A stretch of DNA of 64,000 nucleotides from Flavobacterium cucumis (GTDB lineage: Bacteria; Bacteroidota; Bacteroidia; Flavobacteriales; Flavobacteriaceae): NCBI RefSeq assembly GCF_900148835.1, contig NZ_FRYK01000001.1, positions 1,178,001-1,242,000 of the forward strand. Reading direction: 5' to 3'. The position numbers were made by a program, and so were the translations under genes. Positions 27,868 to 35,321 of the stretch are shown here, in pieces. The notes below the pieces were generated by a model, which was not told the origin of the DNA, searched no databases, and saw nothing but the letters and a program-made list of their open reading frames with translations. The first letter of the stretch is position 1. Every line of letters starts with the position of its first letter.

Positions 27868-28749
27868 TTATATTTCTTTGTCATTTAGCCACTGTTTCAA
27901 TACAACTGGAAGAGTTGTGTCTGGGGATTGAAAATCGTATTCATGGTAAAGTTTTCCCACTAAGTCTGTATGCAATGAATTTAAGGTGTTGTCTTTAAAT
28001 AAGAGCACATTTTTATCCATTGCCATCATATAACCAATTTCCAATGAAACATTAGGGTTGAAATATTCGGTCTTCACTCTATCAAATATTGCTACCCCAA
28101 AATCGCAACCATGCATATAAGTCCTGATATTCGTTAACAAATCGTCAGCATACCATTTAGAGTCTGCTCGAAGGAGAGTGATTCCTTGTTCTTTAAAACA
28201 ATTGCTTATCGTTTCAATTAATTTTAATTGAATAGGTGTATCTTCAAACTTCATCATAAGAAAAGCACATTTTACCTCAGACGGAAAGTCCTTTCTGAAT
28301 CTTCTCAGTGGAGTATTCAATTCGTCAGGTAATAGCGTTGAACTATTTGATGAGAACATTTTAACTTCTTCAGGATAGATGGAAAACTTAATTGTTGTTT
28401 CTTCGGAAATAACTTCATCTGTATATTCATCGTACTTTTTGTCTTGAAAATACTCTGGCTCAATAGTAATTTGGCCTTTCAAAAATTTTGTTTCTTTAAA
28501 ACAATCAAAGTGGTATTTAAATTCATTAAGGTCAATAATCCATTCGTTAGTTAGATCTTTAAAAGGTCTTAAATACGTTATATCATGCTTTGAAAGAAGT
28601 TTTCTAAATCTTCGAAGTATTTCATGTTTGCTTAAATCTTCCTTTTCTCTATAAAATATAAATACTGGAGATTCTGAAGGAATTCCATGGTGAGTTGGGG
28701 CTTGTATGTCAAGGTTTCCAACAAAATTTTTGAAATGAAATGTAAACAT
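27868..28749 (-). CDS. Protein with TIR-like/nucleotide-hydrolase-fold C-terminal domain
   Basis: A 293-residue protein. The N-terminal half (about 1-150) is unknown to me. The C-terminal half (about 160-290) has the pattern of TIR-like or deoxyribosyltransferase-like folds: a first strand CAFLMMKF, a helix, DDLLTNIRTYMHGCDFGVAIFD, then FNPNVSLEIGYMMAMDKNVLLFKD, in which the Glu of LEIGY sits where TIR and NDT enzymes keep a catalytic Glu. Such domains often cleave NAD+ or nucleotides in antiphage defence. The defence role here is inference. It lies next to the Fic gene in the folA-thyA interval. Confidence 0.7.
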   Translation of the reverse strand: MFTFHFKNFVGNLDIQAPTHHGIPSESPVFIFYREKEDLSKHEILRRFRKLLSKHDITYLRPFKDLTNEWIIDLNEFKYHFDCFKETKFLKGQITIEPEYFQDKKYDEYTDEVISEETTIKFSIYPEEVKMFSSNSSTLLPDELNTPLRRFRKDFPSEVKCAFLMMKFEDTPIQLKLIETISNCFKEQGITLLRADSKWYADDLLTNIRTYMHGCDFGVAIFDRVKTEYFNPNVSLEIGYMMAMDKNVLLFKDNTLNSLHTDLVGKLYHEYDFQSPDTTLPVVLKQWLNDKEI

Positions 28750-28851
28750 ATTTTTTATATTTCCTATGACTTGGTTTATGTGCGCTAAAAAGTATGCATA
28801 TTAATCCATATAGGTTGTATTAGCGCTACTTATTTACGGTTATTAATTTTC

Positions 28852-29676
28852 CTAAACCGCCACAACACCTTTAATATGCGGATGCGGGTCATATCCCTCT
28901 AAAGTAAAATCCTCAAACTTGAAATCGAAAATGTTTTTAATTTCTGGGTTTAATTTCATCGTTGGTAAAGGGCGGCACTCGCGCGATAATTGCAATTGTA
29001 GTTGCTCAATATGGTTGTTGTAAATGTGCGCATCACCAAAGGTGTGGATGAATTCACCTACTTGTAAATCACAAACTTGCGCAATCATCATCGTAAACAA
29101 AGCATAAGATGCAATATTAAACGGAACGCCTAAGAAAATATCAGCACTGCGTTGGTACAACTGGCAACTTAATTTTCCATCCGCCACATAAAACTGAAAA
29201 AACGCGTGACATGGAGGTAAAGCGGCTTTACCATTTGCCACATTTTCAGCAAACGAAACTGAAGTATCTGGTAAAACGCTAGGATTCCAAGCGGAAACCA
29301 ACATTCTTCTGCTGTTTGGATTGGTTTTTAGCGTTTCGATTAATTCGGTAATTTGGTCAATTTCTTCGCTGTTCCAATTGCGCCATTGGTGTCCGTAAAC
29401 CGGACCTAAATCGCCGTTTTCATCCGCCCATTCGTCCCAAATTTTCACACCGTTTTCTTGTAAATATTTGATATTCGTATCGCCTTTTAAAAACCACAAC
29501 AATTCGTAAATAATCGATTTTAGGTGGAGTTTCTTAGTGGTTACCATTGGGAAACCTTCGCTTAAATCAAAACGCATTTGGTACCCAAACACACTTAAGG
29601 TTCCTGTTCCAGTACGGTCGCCTTTTTGGTTGCCGTTTGCTAATACGTGTTTTACTAAATCGTGATATTGTTTCAT
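28852..29676 (-). CDS. thyA: Thymidylate synthase
   Basis: A 274-residue ThyA with the catalytic Cys in [13 protein letters not shown], the dUMP-binding [18 protein letters not shown], and GDAHIYNNH. It makes dTMP from dUMP using methylene-tetrahydrofolate and releases dihydrofolate for FolA. A heptad array separates it from the nucleoside transporter gene upstream on the same strand. Confidence 0.97.
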   Translation of the reverse strand: MKQYHDLVKHVLANGNQKGDRTGTGTLSVFGYQMRFDLSEGFPMVTTKKLHLKSIIYELLWFLKGDTNIKYLQENGVKIWDEWADENGDLGPVYGHQWRNWNSEEIDQITELIETLKTNPNSRRMLVSAWNPSVLPDTSVSFAENVANGKAALPPCHAFFQFYVADGKLSCQLYQRSADIFLGVPFNIASYALFTMMIAQVCDLQVGEFIHTFGDAHIYNNHIEQLQLQLSRECRPLPTMKLNPEIKNIFDFKFEDFTLEGYDPHPHIKGVVAV

Positions 29677-29680
29677 GTTT

Positions 29681-29722
29681 AAGTCAGAAGTTAGAAGTTA
29701 GAAGTCAGAAGTTACAAATTAG
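29681..29722. repeat. Degenerate heptad array between nupC-like gene and thyA
   Basis: Six units in strict register: AAGTCAG, AAGTTAG, AAGTTAG, AAGTCAG, AAGTTAC, AAATTAG. The last unit contains the stop codon of the transporter gene, and the array ends five bases from the thyA ATG. Confidence 0.85.
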
Positions 29723-31377
29723 CCTATAATCATTCCGGCAATTGTAGCCGATAATAATGAAGCTAAACTTCCTCCTAAAACGGCTTTCAAACCGAATTCT
29801 GATAAGGTTTTTCTTTGGTTAGGTGCTAATGAACCAATTCCGCCAATTTGAATTCCGATAGAAGCAAAGTTTGCAAATCCACACAACATATAGGTTGCCA
29901 TAATTACCGATTTGTTGAAAGTGAAATGTACTTCGTTAGCTACGTTTTTCAATTCTGCTAATTGGATATAACCCACAAATTCTGATGCAGCTAACTTGAT
30001 TCCTAATAATTGTCCCATTAACATCATGTCTTCTTTAGCAATTCCAATCAACCACATTAAGGGTGAAAAGATAATTCCTAAAATAGTTTCTAATGAAAAT
30101 GATTTATATGGAGTATTTGCTGCAATAACATCATTTAAGCCTGTCCAAAGTCCGATTTTTCCAAAAGTGTAATTAATCATCGCAATGAAAGCAATGAAAA
30201 CTAATAACATTGCGGCTACGTTTGCTGCTAATTTTAAACCCTCGGTTGTTCCTGTTGCAATGGCATCTAAGATGTTGGAACCAATTTTTTCTTTGGTAAC
30301 TTCCACATCTGTGTTTACAGATTCCGTTTGTGGACATAACATTTTTGAGATGATAATCGCACCAGGAGCCGCCATTACAGATGCTGCTAATAAGTGTTTC
30401 GCAAATTCTAATCGCAATACAGGATCGTTTCCACCTAAGAAACTGATGTAAGCGGCTAAAACTCCTCCAGCAACGGTTGCCATTCCTCCAGTCATTACTA
30501 AGAAGATTTCGCTTCGGTTCATTTTTTCTAAATAGGCTTTAATCATCAAAGGCGCTTCGGTTTGACCTAAGAAAATATTTCCAGCTGTTGATAAACCTTC
30601 TGCTCCTGAAATGTTCATTAATTTGGTTAACACAGTTGCCATTCCCTTAACTACAATTTGAATGATTCCTAAATAGAACAATAAAGAAGTTAATGCTGAA
30701 AAGAAAATGATTGTTGGTAATACTTGAAATAAGAAAATGAATCCGAAATTATCTACATTCATCATGCCTCCAAGTAAGAATTCGCTTCCCGCTCTTGTGA
30801 AATCTAACACTTTTACGAATAAGCTTCCTACGAATTCAAATCCAGTTTTAACAAAGCCCACTTTTAAGACACCGATTGCTAAGATTAACTGAACGCCTAA
30901 TCCAATTCCAATGGTTTTCCAATTGATAGCTTTTCTGTTAGAACTGAAAATATAAGCAATTCCTAATAATGCTACCATTCCTAAAATTCCTCTAAGGAAA
31001 CTGTTTAATGAAAATCCTTCGTTTGGTTTGATTTCGCCATTGATTACTTCTGCTTTAGTAGCTTTGTTTGAAGCGAAAAAAGAATAGGCTTTTCCTCGGT
31101 TTTTTAAGGTAAGAGTAGAATCGGTTTTGGTTTCAATTACGAAACGTTTTGTTGGAGAATCCGATCCATTTTCAAATAAGAAAATAAAATTATCTTGAAC
31201 TAAATAGTCCCCTTTTTGTTTTAAACTGTCTGACGAAATGTGAAGTTCGTAGCTTCCGCCTTTTAATTCTAAATAATCTTTATTTGATGAAGAAAGTTGC
31301 CATTTTTTCTCAATTTCTTGAGCTGAAGTTGTAAAGCTTAAAAATAAAGCGAGTACATAAAAAATATATTTATACAT
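29719..31377 (-). CDS. Concentrative nucleoside transporter (NupC family) with N-terminal extracytoplasmic domain
   Basis: A 552-residue protein. Residues 1-19 are a signal sequence and about 20-110 a small beta-rich extracytoplasmic domain. Membrane segments from about 125 onward form the CNT fold (GIGLGVQLILAIGVLKVG, GNIFLGQTEAPLMIKAYL, TGGMATVAGGVLAAY). CNT proteins import nucleosides with Na+ or H+. The canonical NupC is about 400 residues, so the N-terminal domain is an addition of some 110 residues. It lies next to thyA, which fits nucleotide salvage. Confidence 0.9.
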   Translation of the reverse strand: MYKYIFYVLALFLSFTTSAQEIEKKWQLSSSNKDYLELKGGSYELHISSDSLKQKGDYLVQDNFIFLFENGSDSPTKRFVIETKTDSTLTLKNRGKAYSFFASNKATKAEVINGEIKPNEGFSLNSFLRGILGMVALLGIAYIFSSNRKAINWKTIGIGLGVQLILAIGVLKVGFVKTGFEFVGSLFVKVLDFTRAGSEFLLGGMMNVDNFGFIFLFQVLPTIIFFSALTSLLFYLGIIQIVVKGMATVLTKLMNISGAEGLSTAGNIFLGQTEAPLMIKAYLEKMNRSEIFLVMTGGMATVAGGVLAAYISFLGGNDPVLRLEFAKHLLAASVMAAPGAIIISKMLCPQTESVNTDVEVTKEKIGSNILDAIATGTTEGLKLAANVAAMLLVFIAFIAMINYTFGKIGLWTGLNDVIAANTPYKSFSLETILGIIFSPLMWLIGIAKEDMMLMGQLLGIKLAASEFVGYIQLAELKNVANEVHFTFNKSVIMATYMLCGFANFASIGIQIGGIGSLAPNQRKTLSEFGLKAVLGGSLASLLSATIAGMIIG

Positions 31378-31392
31378 ATATACGTCTGAAGT

Positions 31393-32016
31393 TTATGATT
31401 CTTTTTTTGAAATTTCGTCTCTAATTTTGGCTGCTCTTTCATAGTCTTCGTTTTGAACTGCTTCGTCTAATTTTTGGTACAATTCTTTTAGGGAATAACC
31501 CGAGTAGCTGTCTGCTGGTACCACAACATCTTCTTCGTAAGTGTCTGTTGGGGTTAAAATGTTGTCATTATCTGGATCTTCATTTGTAGTCTCAGACGGA
31601 TTGATACTTAAATAAATTCCGGCTTTGTCTAAAATGTTTTTGTAAGTAAAAATGGGAGCATTAAATCGCAACGCTAATGCAATAGCATCTGAAGTACGTG
31701 CGTCAATTATTTCTTCGATTTTATCTCTTTCGCAGATAATACTCGAATAGAATACACCGTCTACTAATTTATGAATAATGACTTGCTTCACAACGATGTC
31801 AAATCGGTCAGCAAAGTTTTTAAATAAATCATGTGTAAGTGGTCTTGGAGGCTTAATTTCTTTCTCTAAAGCAATAGCAATCGACTGTGCTTCAAAAGCT
31901 CCGATAACAATTGGAAGTTTTCGCTCACCATCCACTTCATTTAAGATTAAGGCGTATGCTCCGTTTTGCGTTTGGCTGTACGAAATACCTTTTATGGTTA
32001 ATTTTACTAAACTCAT
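31393..32016 (-). CDS. Bifunctional nuclease family protein (DUF151) with UVR motif
   Basis: A 207-residue protein. The DUF151 domain covers about residues 1-130 (LPIVIGAFEAQSIAIALE, then DARTSDAIALALRFNAPIF). The C-terminus (LKELYQKLDEAVQNEDYERA, then AKIRDEI) is a UvrB/UvrC-type helical motif. Plant and bacterial members degrade RNA and DNA in vitro, but the cellular role is unclear. It precedes the nucleoside transporter by 15 bp and is probably cotranscribed. Confidence 0.9.
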   Translation of the reverse strand: MSLVKLTIKGISYSQTQNGAYALILNEVDGERKLPIVIGAFEAQSIAIALEKEIKPPRPLTHDLFKNFADRFDIVVKQVIIHKLVDGVFYSSIICERDKIEEIIDARTSDAIALALRFNAPIFTYKNILDKAGIYLSINPSETTNEDPDNDNILTPTDTYEEDVVVPADSYSGYSLKELYQKLDEAVQNEDYERAAKIRDEISKKES

Positions 32017-32080
32017 TTTAATGTGTTAATTATCATTTTTTGATATGTCGAATTGGTTTATAATAATCATAAAGTCAGAA

Positions 32081-32109
32081 AATGGCTAACTGAAAAACGG
32101 TTAGCCATT
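32081..32109. other. Unassigned hairpin upstream of the DUF151 gene
   Basis: A perfect 10-bp inverted repeat, AATGGCTAAC and GTTAGCCATT, with a 9-nt loop. There is no T-run, so it is not a typical terminator. It lies 65 bp upstream of the DUF151 ATG and 33 bp from the etfA terminator. Confidence 0.5.
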
Positions 32110-32141
32110 ACTTCGTCAATTCGTTGCCACTCAGGGTGCCC

Positions 32142-32181
32142 CAAAAATAAAAAAAAGAGCTATCTAAACAAAGATAACTCT
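32142..32181 (-). terminator. etfBA terminator
   Basis: On the minus strand AGAGTTATCT, loop TTGTTT, AGATAGCTCT, then a long T-rich run; 10-bp stem with one wobble pair, 36 bp after the etfA stop. Confidence 0.8.
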
Positions 32182-32217
32182 AATTTTAATATAATATATT
32201 TTTGAACAACTAATTTA

Positions 32218-33186
32218 TTAAGAGTTGCTTGCTTTGAATGCTTTTAATTTTTCAATTAATTGGGGTACTACAGTGAAAGCATCCCCTACAACACCGTAAT
32301 CAGCAACTTTGAAAAAAGGAGCTTCAGGGTCAGTGTTAATAACTACTTTTACTTTTGAAGAGTTGATACCTGCAATATGTTGGATTGCTCCAGAAATTCC
32401 CACAGCAATATATAAGTTAGAAGCTACTGGTTTTCCAGTTTGTCCTACGTGCTCGCTGTGAGGTCTCCACCCAATATCAGAAACTGGTTTAGAACATGCA
32501 GTTGCTGCACCTAAAACAGAAGCTAATTCTTCAATCATTCCCCAGTTTTCTGGACCTTTCATTCCACGACCTGCAGAAACCACGATTTCAGCATCAGCGA
32601 TAGTTACTTTTCCAGTTACTTTTTCTACATTTTCAACTTTGATTCCGAAATCCGCATCGTTTAATGATGGTGCGAAAGCTTCTTCTGTCATTGCAACTGC
32701 ATCTTCCACTAAACCGTAAGAGTTTTTAGCAATTCCTAAAACTTTTACTGGAGTTGAAATTTCGGTAATATTAAAAGCTTTGTTTGAGAAAGCGGTTCTT
32801 TTTACTTGGAAAGGAGAAGTGCTAACTGGTAAAGCTACCACATTTGATGCATAACCTGCTTCTAAAGCTACCGCAACAAGTGGTGCTAAATATAAACTAT
32901 CTGTTGATGAAGAAACTAAAACGATTTGAGTTCCTTCTTTTTTAGCCGCTTGAGCAATTACATCAGCGTAAGCTTTAGCGCTAAAGTTGTTTAATTTATC
33001 GTTAGAAACGTTTAAAACTTTGTCTACTCCGTAAGCAGCTAAAGCGCTGTTGTCAGAGTTGTTGATAGTTACCGCTGTAACTGTTGTTCCCATAGAAGCA
33101 GCTACTTTTTTTGCATATGAAGCTAATTCTAAAGCTACTTTTTTAATTTTTCCTTCTGCTGATTCAGCATATATTAATATCGACAT
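32218..33186 (-). CDS. etfA: Electron transfer flavoprotein alpha subunit
   Basis: A 322-residue EtfA with the C-terminal FAD-binding domain: [49 protein letters not shown] and [21 protein letters not shown]. With EtfB it accepts electrons from acyl-CoA dehydrogenases and passes them to the quinone pool through ETF:quinone oxidoreductase, which is not in the window. It follows etfB after a 77-bp gap filled by an octad array. Confidence 0.95.
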   Translation of the reverse strand: MSILIYAESAEGKIKKVALELASYAKKVAASMGTTVTAVTINNSDNSALAAYGVDKVLNVSNDKLNNFSAKAYADVIAQAAKKEGTQIVLVSSSTDSLYLAPLVAVALEAGYASNVVALPVSTSPFQVKRTAFSNKAFNITEISTPVKVLGIAKNSYGLVEDAVAMTEEAFAPSLNDADFGIKVENVEKVTGKVTIADAEIVVSAGRGMKGPENWGMIEELASVLGAATACSKPVSDIGWRPHSEHVGQTGKPVASNLYIAVGISGAIQHIAGINSSKVKVVINTDPEAPFFKVADYGVVGDAFTVVPQLIEKLKAFKASNS

Positions 33187-33194
33187 GATTTTTT

Positions 33195-33250
33195 AAGTTT
33201 AAGAGTTTAAAATGTTTAAAAGTTTAAGTGTTTAACTGAACACTAAAAAC
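33195..33250. repeat. Degenerate octad array between etfB and etfA
   Basis: Units near TTTAAGAG repeat at 8-9 bp spacing (TTTAAGAG, TTTAAAATG, TTTAAAAG, TTTAAGTG, TTTAACTG), then AACACT-containing units. Confidence 0.7.
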
Positions 33251-33263
33251 TGAACACTGATTA

Positions 33264-34010
33264 CTAAATAACCTTAGCTTCGTTGTGTAACAAACTGATT
33301 AATTCATCTAGATTATCAGCGCTTACTAATTTAACTGCTGATTTTGCAGCTGGTTTTTCAAATTTAACAGCTTTAGTTGCTGTTGCGTCTCCTGTTGGTT
33401 CTACTAAAGTCAAAGCTTTTGTTCTTGCCATCATAATTCCTCTCATATTTGGAATACGCAAATCTTTTTCTTCTACTAAACCTTTTTGACCACCAATGAT
33501 TAATGGTAAACTCGCTGAAACAATTTCTTTTCCACCGTCGATTTCTCTTGTTACTTTAGCTTCATTTCCATTTACGTCGATTCCAACACACGCGTTCACG
33601 AAGTTGTAGCCTAACATTGCAGCCATCATTCCTGGAACCATACCACCATTGTAATCCAATGATTCTTTACCAGCGATTACTAAATCGTAACTTCCATTCT
33701 TAACAATATTCGCTAATTGTTTTGCTACAAACATACCGTCTGATGGATTTGCATTGATACGAATAGCTTCATCAGCACCAATTGCTAATGCTTTTCTTAA
33801 AGTTGCTTCAGCATCAGCACCGCCAACATTTACAACTGTTACATTTGCGCCTTGTTGTTCTTTGAACCAAATGGCCCTTGTTAAGCCAAATTCATCGTTT
33901 GGATTAATTACAAACTGAACACCATTCGTGTCAAATTCGCTGTCACCATTGACGAAATTAATTTTTGAAGTAGTATCAGGTACGTGACTGATGCAAACTA
34001 ATATTTTCAT
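33264..34010 (-). CDS. etfB: Electron transfer flavoprotein beta subunit
   Basis: A 248-residue EtfB with the family features NPNDEFGLTRAIWFKEQQGA, VIAGKESLDYNGGMVPGMMA and PNMRGIMMARTKAL (the AMP-binding and dehydrogenase-recognition parts). It forms the ETF heterodimer with the product of etfA downstream. A perfect -7 box lies 36 bp upstream. Confidence 0.95.
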   Translation of the reverse strand: MKILVCISHVPDTTSKINFVNGDSEFDTNGVQFVINPNDEFGLTRAIWFKEQQGANVTVVNVGGADAEATLRKALAIGADEAIRINANPSDGMFVAKQLANIVKNGSYDLVIAGKESLDYNGGMVPGMMAAMLGYNFVNACVGIDVNGNEAKVTREIDGGKEIVSASLPLIIGGQKGLVEEKDLRIPNMRGIMMARTKALTLVEPTGDATATKAVKFEKPAAKSAVKLVSADNLDELISLLHNEAKVI

Positions 34011-34045
34011 TATTTATGTATTTTGTTAGTGAATATTTTCAACAC

Positions 34046-34053
34046 CAAAAATA
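34046..34053 (-). promoter_or_regulatory. -7 box of etfBA
   Basis: The minus strand reads TATTTTTG, a perfect TAnnTTTG match, 36 bp upstream of the etfB ATG. Confidence 0.6.
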
Positions 34054-34180
34054 CAAAATAATTTCTAAATAAAAACTATGCACGCATAATAAATATCATT
34101 TTGTTGTAAAAATTATCTTTTTTTTACGAATTGTTTAATTTATTTGTTGTATTGTTTAATTTGATTGAATATTTTTAACG

Positions 34181-34194
34181 CTAAAACGTTTTAG
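34181..34194. promoter_or_regulatory. Perfect 14-bp palindrome CTAAAACGTTTTAG
   Basis: A perfect palindrome with a central CG in the 273-bp gap between divergent etfB and pdhB. The form is like LacI/PurR-family operators. It sits about 33 bp upstream of the pdhB -33 element, a position suited to an activator or distal operator. Confidence 0.5.
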
Positions 34195-34226
34195 TAGAAA
34201 GTGCTGCCATTTTTTTTTTAATCGAA

Positions 34227-34255
34227 TTGGAATAATTTTATTTTTCTTACTTTTG
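34227..34255 (+). promoter_or_regulatory. pdhB promoter
   Basis: TTG (34227-34229), 18-bp spacer, TACTTTTG (34248-34255), 28 bp upstream of the pdhB ATG. Confidence 0.7.
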
Positions 34256-34283
34256 CCAATCATAATTCAAAGAAATTAATTTC

Positions 34284-35261
34284 ATGAGAACGATACAATT
34301 TAGAGAAGCTATTTGTGAGGCGATGAGCGAAGAAATGCGTCGCGATGAATCAATATATTTAATGGGTGAAGAAGTAGCAGAGTATAATGGTGCTTACAAA
34401 GCGTCAAAAGGAATGCTTGATGAATTTGGACCTAAACGTGTAATTGATACCCCTATCGCAGAGTTAGGATTCGCAGGTATTGCTGTAGGTTCGGCTATGA
34501 ACGGGAATCGTCCTATTGTAGAATTTATGACATTCAACTTTTCATTAGTTGGAATTGATCAAATTATTAACAACGCTGCAAAAATGCGTCAAATGTCTGC
34601 GGGTCAATTTCCGATGCCAATGGTATTTAGAGGTCCAACAGCCTCTGCGGGGCAATTAGGGGCGACACACTCCCAAGCTTTTGAAAACTGGTTTGCAAAT
34701 ACTCCGGGTTTAAAAGTGGTTGTGCCTTCAACGCCATATGATGCAAAAGGATTACTAAAAGCGGCTATTCGTGATAATGATCCAGTCATTTTTATGGAAT
34801 CAGAGCAAATGTATGGTGATAAAGGTGAAGTTCCAGAAGGAGAATACACCATTCCATTAGGGGTTGCTGATATCAAAAGAGAAGGTTCTGATGTAACTAT
34901 TGTTTCTTTTGGGAAAATTATTAAAGAGGCTCTTGCTGCGGCTGAAGAATTAGCTAAAGAAGGGATTTCGTGTGAGATTATCGATTTAAGAACAGTTCGT
35001 CCTATGGATTATGACACGATCATTACTTCAGTAAAGAAAACGAATAGACTAGTTGTTTTAGAAGAAGCTTGGCCATTTGCTTCTGTAGCTTCTGAAATTA
35101 CATATATGGTTCAAGAAAGAGCATTTGATTATTTAGATGCACCTGTTCAGAGAATCACAACAGCGGATGCTCCAGCACCCTATTCTCCAACTTTATTAAA
35201 AGAATGGTTGCCAAATGCACAAGATGTTATTAAAGCAGTTAAAAAAGTTATGTATAAATAA
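34284..35261 (+). CDS. pdhB: Pyruvate dehydrogenase E1 component, beta subunit
   Basis: A 325-residue transketolase-type E1 beta subunit. It starts MRTIQFREAICEAMSEEMRR and contains GEEVAEYNGAYKASKGM, the TPP-binding region, and a C-terminal transketolase domain (CEIIDLRTVRPMDYDTI, VVLEEAWPFASVASEI). With E1 alpha it decarboxylates pyruvate to feed the E2 lipoyl domain. The alpha subunit and E2 are not adjacent, so the complex is encoded at split loci. A branched-chain 2-oxoacid dehydrogenase subunit is the main alternative. Confidence 0.88.
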   Translation: MRTIQFREAICEAMSEEMRRDESIYLMGEEVAEYNGAYKASKGMLDEFGPKRVIDTPIAELGFAGIAVGSAMNGNRPIVEFMTFNFSLVGIDQIINNAAKMRQMSAGQFPMPMVFRGPTASAGQLGATHSQAFENWFANTPGLKVVVPSTPYDAKGLLKAAIRDNDPVIFMESEQMYGDKGEVPEGEYTIPLGVADIKREGSDVTIVSFGKIIKEALAAAEELAKEGISCEIIDLRTVRPMDYDTIITSVKKTNRLVVLEEAWPFASVASEITYMVQERAFDYLDAPVQRITTADAPAPYSPTLLKEWLPNAQDVIKAVKKVMYK

Positions 35262-35273
35262 TAATTAACTTAT

Positions 35274-35281
35274 TATATTTG
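35274..35281 (+). promoter_or_regulatory. -7 box of the DUF5686 gene, overlapping the pdhB terminator region
   Basis: TATATTTG is a perfect TAnnTTTG match. The expected start point, about 7 bases on, falls within the 5' arm of the pdhB terminator. There is no clear TTG at -33. Confidence 0.5.
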
Positions 35282-35282
35282 G

Positions 35283-35318
35283 AACTTCATCAGTAACTTT
35301 CTGATGAAGTTTTTTTTT
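35283..35318 (+). terminator. pdhB terminator
   Basis: AACTTCATCAG, loop TAACTTT, CTGATGAAGTT, then eight more T: an 11-bp perfect stem ending 4 bases before the next gene's ATG (35322). Confidence 0.88.
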
Positions 35319-35321
35319 ACT

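Noticed and set aside
35304..35321. Upstream ATG for the DUF5686 gene
   Set aside because: It lies within the 3' arm and T-run of the pdhB terminator; the next ATG begins a good signal peptide.
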